Shown here in pieces: positions 12,689 to 25,676 of a stretch of DNA of 64,000 bases. The first letter of the stretch is position 1; each line of letters starts with the position of its first letter. The stretch is from Melanocharis versteri (taxonomy: Eukaryota; Chordata; Aves; Passeriformes; Melanocharitidae). The stretch is from NCBI GenBank assembly GCA_013397845.1, contig VZTG01001990.1, positions 186,001 through 250,000 of the forward strand, in the 5' to 3' direction. Both the position numbers and the translations under genes were made by a program. A model generated the notes under the pieces. That model did not search any database. It was not told the DNA's origin and was given only the letters and a program-made list of their open reading frames with translations.

Positions 12689-15600
12689 TTTTAATGAGTT
12701 TGAAATGTTTTCTCAGAGGAAGTTAAAATCCGTATTAAAGTAGGTAGTCACATAGGCCACAAATAAGTACAAAACCAAGTTAAAATACTTATTTTTTTAT
12801 CACACTTCTTCAATATTTTTATTGGACAGTGCTGGTGGAAGGGTGGTGGGGTAGAGATTTAATGGCAGATTGAAGTCAGTGATCCTCACTTACCTGAGAT
12901 CAGAGCTCTGCAGAAGTAAACAAATGCATTCAGTCCCTGGGACCACGAGGGCCAGAGCCTGCTATTGTGGGTTTGTATTATCCATATGTTTTGGGGGAAC
13001 CTTCTGTCTTTCTTCTATTTCTATTCATGCACTTAAAGGAGTAGAGAGGTGAACTCTCACTGGATAGGTTTCTTTGAAAAACAGCAATCTTCTTGTCTTT
13101 AGTCACTGCTTTAGGATATTGAGATCTCAGAGAAAGACAAACATACCTAAAAGCTATGAATTTATTTGGAAGAAAAGAAACCATTGAGTAGGAGTATTCA
13201 CTCTGAAGTCAGTCATCTCAGGAAGAACAACCGATGATTTGGGGACAGAATAGCATTATTGTTATCACAAATTCATAGATGGTACAATAAATAGAATTGT
13301 TCATTTGATACTTTTTCTCCCTCACTTTGCAGAGTAATAGAGAAAGTGTCTTTAGATAATGAGCTTTGCAATGAGGTGGCCTCAGGAAATGTATGAGTTA
13401 ACTGTCCTCTTTTATATCTGTCATGGATGAACGAAGAGTGGTTGGAAAACTTAATGGAAATAAAGTATCTGCTCTGCTGAATATGGAAAATATAAGCAAG
13501 GACAATCAAACTGTTATTTGATACTTGAATGCTGTGGTTACATGGCACTGCTCACTAGGGAAGGTATAAATTGAGTAGTTTTGCAGTGGCAAGAGCACTA
13601 ATTATGCAGGAAGTGCCTTGGAGCAGAACAAAATGGTACAAACACCCTTGGTATACCATCACCCTTTACCAAAGGTGAAACCAAAAATCATTCCTGTTTC
13701 TCAATAACACATCTAATAAGGCCCTGTTATGTTGGGATGTACTGCATTTCATCCTGAATGTGGTTAAAATGTCCTTGCTAGAGAAAGTCCAAGTATTTGT
13801 TGCTGAGGGTAGCCAGCAAATTGACAGATCATACTGTGCTGGAACAGCCACCAGTAAATCTCTGTATTGAGTTTGGACATGACAGTTTTTCATTAACTTT
13901 ATTATTTCCCAGAAAGTTCACACAGGAGGGCTCAAACCTATTTTCTTCTGTCCCAAAAGCTCCCAATAGCTTGTGGATCTGGCCTTAGTCTTGTGCTTTT
14001 CTCTTGTTTACCCCTGCTCCAGTTTGGACAGTGAAAGTTATTGGTTTACAGTGCCTTTATAGCCTATTACTATTTTTGTGATTCTATAGCAACTAAAATC
14101 CTTGAAGAGGATGTGGGAATTTTCTGTCCATTTTTTTGACAAATATCTGTCAGTTGGTTTGCCTACTCATTCTCTTGTTACTGCCTACATAGCCTTCAGT
14201 TCTGCCCTGGAAAGATGGAAAACTCACAGAGGCAGGAGAAAACCTACTCATTAGCGCTGACATTTAGAAGCTGGGGGTGTATTACACAATTCAGCTGCCT
14301 TGTGGGGAGCAGTTTATGACATTTCTGCTTCCCTCTGCCCCTCACTCACATCCCTGCCCTGTGCTTTATCATCGCTCCTCAGTTTTACTGATAAGATTGT
14401 TAAAAAATAATTTTTCTTGATGATTCACTTCTGAAAGAGATGGCAAGTTAAGAGAAGCTTATATCTCCCAGGCCAAACAAGCTGAAGTGTATGGATCCAG
14501 TGGTGCAGTAACAAGCTGCTTTCTCTGCTCCAGCCTGGATTAGATCCCTCAAGCTACTCAGGGCCCACTGTGCCAAACCCTGTCCCTACACACATTCCTG
14601 CTGATCCCCGATCAAAATGCATGCAGTAACTGCACATGGCCAGGGGCAACATGCTCTCAGATGAGGAGGTGATGGGTGAAATGTCCATTTAGGCTGGTTG
14701 GACAGTCACTGCATGCTGACTGTGTGCCACCCAGTAGCTAAATGTCCCACTGCCCATGCAGTGAGGTTGATGGTGTTTTCCTATAGATGTAGGCACTAGT
14801 TGAAGCCAGAAAAGACATCAGTGATATCTCAAGTATTTCAAAAGGAAATGACACATGGTGAGAATGATATCTGTCCCTCCAGGCATAGGTGTGTGGGTGT
14901 TATTCTATATGCATGTTCTCAGGCTGAGGATGTTGTTGGTAACTGTATGGCACCAGTGATGGAGATATTTATTTTTGCCTGCGTCTGAGTAAGTCTTTCT
15001 GATTAAGTCCTCTCTGTGATGACATGTGGTGTCAATGTTTGGCAGATTGTGGAGCTCACCAATTTGGCACAGGAAGACATAAAATCTGATACTGAACCAA
15101 ATGAAAACTGTGTTGGATTGCTCGGGTAGCCTTACATAGAAAAATGTCATTTTATGTCTGTGAGACCATCTCCTTCTGTGGTCACGGCTGAGGGTGGGTA
15201 TGGTGCTTTTAGCAGACCTGCTTTACCACTGCCTAGGTGTCAGAAAGCCATCAGCCTCAACAGCTCACTGCTCTGCCCCTGGCTGTGCTTCTTGGCTCAG
15301 AGGGTCTTGCTAGACTTTTTTCTCATTCCTGGGAGAGGTTGAGCATCTCTTGACCACAGATGTCCACTGAAATTTGGTGTTAAGTTATACAAACTGCACG
15401 ATGGAGGATGAATATGATCATGGTAGAGCAGAGTGTGGCTACAGGGCTTTCTTTGGGTTGACTTGACGGTTGAATTCATGGAGACGGCTTGAGCAATTAC
15501 TGCCCTTAATTCATGCCACCAATTTTTTTACAGAGGTCTTTATCAGTGCCAAGCAGAAATAAATGTGACCATGATCTGCAGCTTGTAAACAATGCATAAA

Positions 15601-17554
15601 TTCGAAGTCAGTAATTTTATTTCATGTTAGTGTGCCAGACTGTAAACTCTCTGTAAACTCCATCTGACAAGCTCTTCTGCAGGGGTGGCAATATTTGAAA
15701 CAGGGTAAAAAGAACAAGTGAGGGTCAGCAAAACACCCTTCATGTTATGAATCAGAAGCTTTCGTTTTGTGAGAGACGTGGACGAAAAGGTCTTGATGTG
15801 GCTCAGGTTTTAAGCTCACTTAAAGGGGGTTGTCTTTTTCCAGAGAAGCTGACATTTAACTTGATGTAATTTTCCAATAAAATACTGAAAGCTAAGGTCT
15901 TTGACCTAGCAAACTGATGGCTTGTCAGAGTATCTCATGGGAGCCAGTGTTCTAGTAAACAGCGCTTACAAGATCAGGCAGCAGTTGTGAATTTCAGTAC
16001 TTTTATCAAGACTGCTTTTAATGCTTTTTTAAATCTATGGGCAATTCCAGTCCTGGGCTAAGTTATGCAGCTTAATACCCTTGTATCTGCTGGCATTTTA
16101 AGAACGCCCTGTGCTTGGTGATGGGTTACACTTCCAGAGTGCTCAGAAGACTCATCAGGATGGTGCTGCCTCAGGCTGTGGACGTCGAATCAGGATCTCT
16201 CTGTTACGCACATTTGGTTTGATTTGATTGGCTATAGGAAGGTTACACGCTCATATATGAGACTCTTCCAGGCTGTGTTGAAAAAGTCTTCACAGGGTAT
16301 TTCCAGCCAGGTTTTGCTTTGAAAGCTGCTGCTGAGCACTGGCTTTCACAGGTTTATACTGCTTTGGATCATTTGCCTGTTTAAATACCACATCCAGTGC
16401 AATGCTGTAAACAAGGGAGCAAACAGCTACATAACTATGATTCCCAGGAGAGAATGATCTGTTAAAAGGGAAAAGTGCTTGTTTTGTCACAGCTGAATTA
16501 CTAATATTCCTATAAATTGCTTCTCTGGGGTTGTGTAACGTGTTTGGCAATGTGGCAGTAAGAGATGTTGAAATGGGGAACAGACTTAGAGGAGTAGAAA
16601 TGGAAGGAAGCCAAGCCAAAATACACAGTGAGCCTTTTCCAAAGACAGGTCAGCAATGATCCAAGTGTATTCCCACAAAATGGAAGTTCAGAAGGGAACT
16701 GTAAGCAGTGGAAAATATTGCATGCTCAACTTATGTTACGAACTTCGGTCACTCTGAGTTCACTGCAGAAAAAAAAATGTTTCTAGAGCTTAAAGTCCTT
16801 TCTTATTCATTTCTTTTCCCTTTTTCTTCTCCTATATTTAAATATTTTTGTGTTAGGTAAACTAAACTAGGAGAAAAAAATTAACTGTTTTTCTAACACA
16901 GGAAACCTTAACAATAAAAATACTACAGAACTTTTCACAATAATATTTGTCAGGATAATACCTCCATTTTTCCTTAGGAGGAAGGCAGCTTAAAGGAGAA
17001 GTTTTATGGAGTATGTTTACACTTGTCTTTTATCTTTATTTTAGGCTTGAAAACTACTTGCTGCCTTGCTGGTTTCTACCATCGATGCCCTGTGCTTGCA
17101 CACTCCTCTGTTTTCTGTGAGTAGGCCCCCATGAAGGAGATTTTGTCATGCTTATTACTATTTAGCTTGTCTTTCGTTGTAAAACTACTCTTTGCAGTGT
17201 GCATATCTGGTACCAGTGTGTTGATATCTAATCACAAACCAGATGCAACCTGTGCTTTTCTTTTGTTTCAAAGCAGACAGAAACCATTAGAAAAGATCAG
17301 AGAACAGCCTGCTTTACAGCTCTGACACTACAAAGAGAAAAGACAACCTGGTAGTACTAACGGCATCAAACTTCTGGCACTGATTACACTCCTAAGTCAA
17401 GCATTATTAATGGAGAGAGACAGAGATGCTTCCTTTATTGAGAAGGGGATTTATAGCAGGAGTGTAATTTGGATAAACTGGATGACCCTTAGGGGGTGCA
17501 TCTGACTCTCACAATTACCTACAGAGAATCTGAAAGACTTATTATAGGCATCAG
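12689..17554. other. Unique non-coding DNA
   Basis: About 4.9 kb without a supportable gene. Minus-strand frames at 13273-13548 and 16290-16619 (109 codons) are the longest and lack recognisable domains. AT-rich tracts lie around 16800-16960. Confidence 0.55.
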
Positions 17555-17622
17555 CAATTAGGTCATATGAATATCCACCTCTGCCTCAATTTCTCAGTTA
17601 ATAAGGAAATGCTGTATCACAC
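17555..17622 (+). repeat. Possible MIR-like SINE fragment
   Basis: The order 'GGTCATATG ... CCTCTGCCTCAATTTCTC ... TAAGGAAATGC' resembles the conserved centre of MIR-type SINEs ('ggtcacttaacctctctgcctcagtttcc ... taaaatgggg'). The fragment is short and diverged, so this is tentative. Confidence 0.25.
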
Positions 17623-20089
17623 TTGTTTGTGGGGTTTTATTACTTTCTTCAGAAAGCAGACCAGACATCTTTGTGGGTTGTGCCTGCTCATATTCTCGCA
17701 AAAAGAAATAGGTCAGTAACCCTTCTCCGCTTCCTGACATCTGTAGTTGGTCAGGTTGCCCATCTCTGTTTTCTTATCCCCGTGTTCAATTATTCTGTTG
17801 TCCCAGACAGACCTTCACCTGTTGTACACTCAAAGTGTGTCCAGGGTGGAAGCTTCTGCACTTACTTTATATTGAAATCAAAGTAAAGGAGGGGAAGAAA
17901 CATCTTCCTGGTCTGAACAATCCTGGACCTTCCACTGATTTGAAACCTGAGATGGGGAAATTCCTTCTGCAGGCCAGTCACATCGAGGTGGTCAGCCCTG
18001 CTGGTGCTCTGGTCCCTTTGCTGCTGCCATGGGAGATATGAGGTCAAACTCAGTCTCCTGGTTCATAAAGGCTTAAATAACTGAGGATGTAACAACTGCC
18101 AATTTCATCCTGCCAGAGCATTAACACAGCTCTTTCCCACCTTGCCCTTTAGTGGTTATTGTACACCTCTACTCTGTGGACTTTTTCCCTGTGGAATTAG
18201 GTGTGTGGTGCCCCATAGTTTGGGTGGCTGCTCAGCCATGATGAGGATGTGGGAACCGTGATTCCTCGCAGTGTCATGTTTTTCCCAGATGCTGCCACAA
18301 GGAACTTGTTTCTAGGCTTGGTAGAAAGCTCCCTTTCTCTCAGCCATGGGAATTCAACCTTTTACTGATGTAGCTGGTTTACAGTTACAGATTTCTATAC
18401 CTCTTGGCTATGCTTTTTTTTACCTGCTCGTTTAAAATATGCTTTTAAAGACATGTTGCTAGTGTTCACTGTGTGATGTGACCGTGGGGATTAGAGGTAT
18501 GTTTTTCTCAAAGAAATGTATTAAGAAAAGCTTGTTATTTGCTATTCAAATTACATACACTGGGGTCTCCGGATGCTCTGGAGAGCAGCTTCCTAGCTGC
18601 AATGTTGAGTCCATCATCCTACCACCTCTGCCAAGGAGAAAGAGAAGAGCTGGCCTTCTTAGAGCTCATGGAGAAGCGAACTAGCTGTCTGTTGGAAAAC
18701 CCAGATTATTTCAAAAGCAAAATGTCCAGTTAAGGTGAAAAGCCTGAAGTCGTATTTCACAGAATGGCAAGTGAAGAAAAACATTAATTCAGATTTGTTT
18801 TTATGGGGCTGATCAAAATATTTTGGAATAGTATGTTGTAGAGATTAGGAATATTTCCATCTAGTTCGGGGCAAAATGAGCCTGTGTCCCCTCTCCTCTT
18901 GCACAGCCTCATGATATTTACAGTTTGACAGTCTCATGCTTCGGTTCTGTGTAGTATTGCTCTCCAGCTGACCTGCATTTCTTGTGCTAACCTGCAATCA
19001 AAATTCCCATGAAAAGCAGCATTGATCTGACCACAGTTTCTGGTTAAATGCTTTGGAACAAAATCGGAGCTAGTGCTTCAAATTGCAGCTCCCCAAGCCT
19101 CCAAAGCCAGAAGGAGCAAACAGTTTAATTCAAAAGCTCAGAGATGTATGCTTTAAGTCATCTTACCTATTGGATTTTTTTTTCATATTCTCAAAGATGA
19201 AAGTAAGAAGGAAAGAGGAAGCTGACTCTGGGTTGTTCTTTTTTTTTTTTGTGATCTTAGGAAGAAGTTTAAACAGTAGCAGCTTCCTGAGATCTTTTTT
19301 ATAGACCTTATAACAAAAATAACACAACAAGCTTCAGAATAAAAAAAAAAAATCCAACCCACTGGTGTGCATGAGTATGTACAGTATGGAAAAAGAATAA
19401 CTGTGCTCTCCAAGGTCATGTTAAAAGCAGAAGTGAATAAAAACTACCTAAATGTGGGTTCACCTTTGCTTTTTTTTGTCTGCAGATCCCACCTGTGGTA
19501 ACACATACAGCTCATGGAGTACAAATTACATGTAGAGGGCGTTCATGTGGAAAATCTGTATGGCTAAAGCATCCTGACAAACCACAGTTCCTGCTGGGTG
19601 AGTTAAGAGTCTGTCTTGAGGGAATGAGGGATTCAAAACTCCCCATGCAGGTGAGTGTAAATCTCTTTCTCCTTTCATGGTTTTAGCTTTGCTGGTGGTT
19701 TTAATTCCCAATTACAAGCATTCATTGGAATGAAATTAGAGTCTCAAGGTTCTGCTGCATGGTTCATTAACCCCATGGTTTTTGATGGACTCTTTCCTTG
19801 CTGTGGTTTCCATGATTAACTCTGTTCTCTGGAGTGATCCTGAACCTGCTGCCAGTCTCACCTGCACCACCATAAAGGGAAAGTGTAGCCTGTGTCAGTT
19901 TGCAGAGGGAGCAATATCTCCTGGCTTCTGAGTCATGCCCTAATGCCCAAAGGGGCTTTTCTTCCATCACTGTTTTCTGTGCTAAGCAATTTTCCAAACC
20001 AAGAACTCTGAGCACATTAAATTTTAGCTTTTTATTTGCTTTTTCAGTATAGTAATGAATTGAAAGTGTTTCTGCATTATGTAATGATA
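17623..20089. other. Unique non-coding DNA
   Basis: No gene is supportable. Overlapping small frames at 17835-18047 on both strands and at 18478-18733 look accidental. There are poly-T (about 19239-19250) and poly-A (about 19341-19351) runs. Confidence 0.55.
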
Positions 20090-20142
20090 TAATTCTGTGG
20101 TTTTTTGAGTTTTTGGTTTTTTTGGTTTTTTGGTTTTTTTGA
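20090..20142 (+). repeat. T/G low-complexity tract
   Basis: Runs of six or seven T separated by GG or G, giving an irregular GGTTTTTT-like periodicity on the plus strand. Confidence 0.8.
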
Positions 20143-20217
20143 AGCTAGAAAATAGAACCCTGACTGCTGTGGTGAATTTATCCCCTAAAAATTAGTACAG
20201 CCCATAAGGAAGAGATG

Positions 20218-20218
<1 letters not shown>

Positions 20219-20251
<33 letters not shown>
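20219..20251 (+). repeat. (GAT)11 microsatellite
   Basis: Eleven uninterrupted GAT units. An uninterrupted array is likely to vary in length between individuals. Confidence 0.95.
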
Positions 20252-20253
<2 letters not shown>

Positions 20254-22085
20254 GTTAAAATTAGTCTACCCCTGAGCTTTTGGCAAAGGATTGCGAAGTG
20301 TAATTTATGCAGCAGGCTTCAATAATGTGGTAAAAATACATTTGTAATGTAGATACACATGGCTGAGGTTAACTGCCTCTTTTAAATTTTCCAAAGGAAA
20401 AAATTATCCCTTTTGCTTCAGCAAGCTATGAAGGTCATCTTAAGGATGAAGCCCAAAGCAGGTATTTCAGCGTGATCAACTGATCCTTTGGGAAAAAGCT
20501 TGTGTCTTCAAGAGCCAACAGAAAAGTGCCGCAAGCACCTTGAATGTCTCCTGAAGACAAAACCCAAATCTGGTCTGGGATGCTGAGGTGTTGTTGCCTG
20601 CAGTCAGCTGGCCTCACGTCTTTGCTTTTGTAGGCTGTAAAACACAAACATCTGGCCTGCCTAGGTAGACATGGAGCAGCTCTGCTGCCAGGACTGCTCT
20701 ACAGTTCGTGGGATCGTGCGTGACCTAGTGAGGAGGTGTGTTACCTCCCTGTGCTGGGCAGCCAGGTACTGTCAAAAACTGCAGACTTCAACCCATGTGA
20801 GGCTTTTAACAACTCACAAAAATGGCTTTGTGTCTTGCCCGGAATGGTTGAAGTTGCCTCAGTGCACTTTAACTCTTCCAAGGCATAAATTCCCTGGCAG
20901 TAGGTGCCAGGTTGCACTGCCAGGTCCCACAGTAGAGGGAGGGTCCCTCACCACTCCCTGGGGGTCTCTTAGGACAGTCTTGCAGGCTGAGCTCTCCTTG
21001 GTTTGCTCACCTGTGGTGAGTCCCCGTGGCTGCCCAGAGCCCACGTGCCCAACAATGTGGTAGGCACTGCCCATGTCACTGCATGCTCTGGGCCATCTGA
21101 GGATGGGGCAGCACAGCTCTGCACAAAGCCCTTGCTATGGGGCAGGGATGCCATGTGTGGTTGCTAGCAGCCACTTCACATGCCAAATGAAATTCCTCAG
21201 AAACAGAAAACAGAAGTTATGACAGCAGGCCAGCTATATTTCCAGATATAGAGGAATATGTATTTTGTCTGTCTCATGTAAGGCTATTGGAGTGAAGTTT
21301 TAGAGTTGTGAGGTTTTCTTTTAGCTGAAACAAGAGTTAAACTTCTAATCTGTGAAATGCTTCTGTTTTTGGAGGTCAATCATTCATTTAATTTGAAAAT
21401 ATTTAGTTTAGCCCCGTGTTTTGCTCTCTGGAAAAGGCTCAGCAATCTGAGCATTATTCATGCAAACCTCCACGGAAGTTAAGCTTGCTAACTATGAAGG
21501 TTCAAGGCTTTGCTCTGCACAGAGTAAGTTGTGTTTGTGCTACTGAAGTCAGTAACACTATACACTTGCACATCCGCTGAGCATCTTGTCCACAAGTATC
21601 TGCAATAAACTGGCAGTGATATTTATTTCACAGAATGAGGTTGGGTTTCTTTTATTATTCCTCTTCATATCATTCAAGATACACACTTCAAGAACTGATT
21701 CTCATCCTGTGTCTGAGCCTGTTCTCACATGAGAGCTGTCTGTGAATGTGACCAGAGAATTGGGCTTCTGGCCAATAAAGCTAATATTTTACAAAAGGAC
21801 ATATCAGGCAATGTAAACTGCCCTCACAAGGAAAGTTTACATGTCTGAAATGTCTAATGCTTTTTTAAACTTCTGCCTCTCTAGCCACTGCCAACTTTCT
21901 CCAAGAGAATCATGCTTCCTAAGACATCTTTTCCGATTGTAAATTATTCTTGCATATCTAGCCAGAAGACAGACAATGTAGATGCTGGCCTGTCTCAAAT
22001 GGATATGGCAGGTAATTATTAGTCTCATTAGTAAACAACTCACAATCAGCTACAAATTTTTGGTTTAATTGTATGCATGACAAAA
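20252..22085. other. Unique non-coding DNA, GC-richer around 20.6-21.2 kb
   Basis: A plus-strand frame of 130 codons at 20671-21063 is cysteine- and tryptophan-containing but has overlapping minus-strand frames and no known domain. I treat it as accidental in a locally GC-richer patch. Confidence 0.5.
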
Positions 22086-22150
22086 GAATATATTAAACTT
22101 TAATCTGCAGTCTCGTTAAACAAGTGAATACATTAAACTCTCTTCTGCAG
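22086..22150 (+). repeat. Imperfect 40-bp-period direct repeat, two copies
   Basis: GAATATATTAAACT then CTGCAG (22086-22110) recurs as GAATACATTAAACT then CTGCAG (22126-22150). The copies share both flanks and differ mainly in a 5-base middle block. Confidence 0.6.
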
Positions 22151-24738
22151 TTCCATAAGTAGCAGAGGAGCTAACATTCAATACACTATGAGTTATTCTA
22201 AATCTTTTAATCCCGGAGTTAGGGAACAACTCCATTTTCCTTTATTTTGTGTATCCTGCTCTCTCAAGACCTGAACAAAACATCACACCCCAAGATGATC
22301 ATGATTGTGCTCTATTGGGAAGCAATACTAAAAGAGTGTGCTAGATTTTCTTAGCTCCACCTACATTCACTGGCATTCTCAGATATAATTTTTCTCCTCC
22401 TTTGGCTCACTCTGCCTCTCCGCTGAGGATTATGGAGTTCCTTTAGAAATTACCCCATGCTGCAATTGCCAGAGAAATGCTCTTTCTCTCTAGATTCATG
22501 GTTTGCTATTTTTTTCAGCGTGTAATAATATGTGCATGCCTGGGGACTCACAAAAACCTGAAGCCTCTCATTACATGTTCCCCTGCTCCTGTCACAGGTG
22601 CACTGAATTTAAATGGTGGCTATATGTTTTTAACTCTTATGCAGCCCTCAATACCACACTGACATTCACCTCAATCCCATCTGGTTTAGGAGTGGAGTTT
22701 TTTCTGCAATACCTCTTTGTCTCAAGTAATTGTTTAGCTTGCTCTGAAAAGCTGCTCCAATTCCCACACTACTTTTGGAAGCTAAAACCCAGTGCCATGC
22801 AGGAGTTAAAATACAGAGGCCTGTGTTTTATCCAGGACCATAACAGTCAACTCACAGAAGCAGCTTCATAAGATACAGAGACCTCTAGGATGAGGACTAT
22901 GTTTTTGATACTATATATGTGCATAGGCCTGTGCCTGTATTGCTTTTCTTTGTCTCACTTTTTCTCATTGTATTTGCAAGAACTTACAATACTCTTATTT
23001 TTAGCAATAGTGGCCTATTTCTAATACTTTTATTACACAGGATTTCAACAGGTGATAGTCCCAGGTGTGTTGTCCTGCCGGTTAATACTCCCTATCTATG
23101 CAAACTTAGCTTATCCAGTTTTTAAAATGTTATTTGAACAATATGGACACTGTTTGCCATAAGACAGCTTAATTATAATTCCCTGCTTGTGAAATAATAT
23201 CATTCAGGTCACAGCTGTTGCAAAACATAACAATCAACTTGTGATCCAATGTGTGACATTACGCTCAGCTGGTTTGTCATAGATATTAAATATAGAATTT
23301 ATGTATCATATATTCTTTAGGAGATCTGGATAGTGACAAGAGTAATGCAGAACCACTACCCGGAGTTAACATTACCAAGATGTCCCAGGCCAAACTTGTA
23401 CCATGGGTTTAACATTTGTTTGTACCTACTGGTGTGCGTAATTTCAGACTGTTTTCATTATGCCTCTTCTGTTTTAAACAAAGTTTTAAATGATGGGTTT
23501 ATTTAAAGAAGTTTTCTAACACTAGAAGCAGACAGTAATGAAGTATCTAGGATACTTCTTTACTTGCTGGCAATTTCCCTTCCTTTGGTGTCCTCTTGCT
23601 TACACCAAGTTTTATATTGTGCAGAACTTGGTCTAACTGTTGGCTGCCACCAGAAGATGTGGTTCTGCTCCCCCCCGTTCCCTGTTGTGCACAATCTGGT
23701 TACAGTAAACAGCTGCTAAATATCTGGTCAAGGCAGAAACTGGTTCAGTGAACAATTCAACACCACACTAATCCCCCACAACAACAACTAGTTCTGTGGG
23801 AGGTGAGCAAGCCGGATGGGATGTGATGGAGCTGGACTGATGCATGGGAGGACAGCAGAGTCTGCAGCCCCAAAGCAAGATGGGGAAGGATGGTCTCCTC
23901 CTCTTGTTACAGCACATCAGCTTTAATGCACAGCTGTGCTCTATTTTCTTCCCCCTATAGAAATGGTTCCTGTTTTCAAGGTTTTCTCATCCTCTGCACT
24001 ATAATGTCTTTAAGTGAAATATACACTTTGGTATGTTTTCAACACAAGAGCAGATATTCCATTTCCATAGGCAATTGCAAACTTTTCTATTTCTCAAGAC
24101 TTTATTTCCCCTTACAGGGAGTAAGCCTGAAGTTTCACCCATCTGTATTCCACATGAGTCAAGTTTCTCTGCAAAATCTTTATTTTAGATTCAGATGTCA
24201 CATTAATCAATGTAGTCATGTCCTGTTTGTAATATTCATCTCATCTAAATCCAACATAATATTCCAATCAGTGGAAGTATCTAGCTCTTGAATTCTGATA
24301 TTTTTTCCTTTCCTAGCTGAAATTTCCTTTATTTGGCATATATGCGCTTTGGACTAGTTCAGGGTATAGTTTTTTCCTTTCACATGTAAAAATGTCTGGT
24401 TTACTGCAGACAGACAAGTTTTTCCCAACAGTTGGACACTGCATTTCTCCCATGTGTGCTCCTTACCTCCTGCAAGGTTGGGCTGCTCACAGACTTTGTA
24501 GAATAAGCACACTCAGTTGCCTGTGCTACTTGCTGTCTGAGAGTCTTCCCACCAAGATCCGATAGGTACAATCTGTACATCTAATTAATCTTCATTTCTT
24601 CTGAGTTTAAATCCAGCAGGTTTTAAAAAGTTTTGGATTTCTGATCCCAATTAAAACACTGATGTGACTAAAAGACTGTAAGCAGTCCAGAAAAAAGTGT
24701 TTGACTGCACCACTGACATACTTTGATTCCCTGGAAAG
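22151..24738. other. Unique non-coding DNA
   Basis: No gene or known repeat. The plus-strand frame at 23890-24291 (133 codons) is Ser/Phe/Cys-rich, as expected of pyrimidine-rich random sequence, and has no recognisable domain. The frame at 22503-22871 (122 codons) is likewise undistinguished. Confidence 0.5.
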
Positions 24739-24855
24739 TTATAGCTACTAAAAGTCTCCCTAATGCCTAAGAGACAGAAAAAAAATACAAAAACTATTAT
24801 AGCTACTAAAAGTCTCTCTAATGCCTAAGAGACAGAAAAAAAAATACAAAAACTA
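24739..24855 (+). repeat. 58-bp tandem duplication, two nearly identical copies
   Basis: Copy 1 spans 24739-24796 and copy 2 spans 24797-24855. They begin TTATAGCTACTAAAAGTCTC and end in AATACAAAAACTA. The only differences are one C/T change and one extra A in the internal A-run. Such similarity points to a recent duplication or ongoing homogenisation. Confidence 0.95.
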
Positions 24856-24960
24856 TGCATGCTTTATGCTTTTTTTGTGTGGTTTTGAGGTGTTTTGTTT
24901 GGCAGTGGAGTTTTTCTGGGGACTTTGTACTTTGTCATGAAAAGACTATGTAACTACACA

Positions 24961-25380
24961 AAAGACATTGAGGCACTGGAGCGCATTCAGAGGAGGACAA
25001 CAAAGTTGAAGAATCATATGAGAAGTGACTGAAGGAGCTGGGATTATTCAGCCTGGGGAAAAGGAGGCTATGGGGGGGCTTTATCACTCTCTACAACTAC
25101 CTGAAAGGAGGTCATGGTGAAATGGGGGTTGGTCTCTTCTCCCGGGTAACAAGCAACAGGACAAGAGATATAAGCCTGAAGTTGTACCAGGGAATGTTTA
25201 GATTGGATATTGGGGAAAATTTCTTCACTAAAAGAGTTGTCAAGTGCTGGAGCAGGCTGTCCAGGGAAGGGTGGAGTCACCATCCCTGATGGTATTTAAA
25301 AGGCTTGTAGATTTGGCACTTAAGGACAAGGTTTAGTTGTGGATTTGGCAGTTTTAGGTTTATGGTTGAATTCAGTGATC
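24961..25380 (+). mobile_element. CR1: CR1 LINE 3' part, plus strand, interrupted
   Basis: The sequence follows the 3' part of avian CR1. It opens with 'GACATTGAGGCACTGGAGCG' and continues through the 'GAAGGAGCTGGG' and 'TTCAGCCTGGGGAAAAGGAGGCT' region to 'GGTCTCTTCTCCCGGGTAAC'. The 'TGGAGCAGGCTGTCCAGGGAAG' block and 'GGATTTGGCAGTTTTAGGTT' follow. The frame is broken, so it is inactive. It stops at 'TTCAGTGATC' (25371-25380), where an antisense CR1 begins. Its own last bases resume at 25646. Confidence 0.9.
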
Positions 25381-25645
25381 ACAGAATCACAGCATGGGTG
25401 AGGTTGGAAGGGACCACAGTGGGTCATCTGGTCCAACCTCCCTGTTCAAGCAGTCATCCTAGAGCACATGGCACAGGATTGCATCCAGATGGTTCTGGAA
25501 TGTCTCCAGTGAGGGAGACTCCACAGCCTCTCTCGCCAGCCTGTTCCAGTGCCTGGTCTCTTGCACAGTATGGAAGTTCTTCCTCATGTTCTGGTGGAAC
25601 TTCCTGTGCATCAGTCTTTTCCCCTTTCCTCTAATCCTATTGCTT
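25381..25645 (-). mobile_element. CR1: CR1 LINE 3' end, minus strand, inserted in another CR1
   Basis: Read on the plus strand it starts with the reversed CR1 3' end ('ACAGAATCACAGC...GAGGTTGGAAGGGACC'). It continues with 'CTGGTCCAACCTCCC', 'GCACAGGATTGCATCCAG', 'GGAGACTCCACAGCCTCTC' and 'AAGTTCTTCCTCATGTTCTG'. It is 5'-truncated at about 25645, as is usual for CR1. The copy is only 3'-terminal sequence and encodes nothing; open frames across it are incidental. Confidence 0.9.
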
Positions 25646-25676
25646 GGTCTTTTTCAACCTAAATGATTCTATGATT
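25646..25676 (+). mobile_element. CR1: CR1 3' tail, continuation of the interrupted plus-strand copy
   Basis: GGTCTTTTTCAACCT followed by AAATGATTCTATGATTT is the terminal block of a plus-strand CR1. It is exactly what is missing from the copy ending at 25380, so the two belong to one older element split by the antisense insertion. Confidence 0.85.

Noticed and set aside
20671..21063. 130-codon Cys-containing open frame
   Set aside because: Overlapped by minus-strand frames in a GC-rich patch; no domain, no splice evidence.
25362..25634. 90-codon open frame over the minus-strand CR1 copy
   Set aside because: It lies in the 3' end of a CR1, read antisense to the element, and cannot be a gene product of it.
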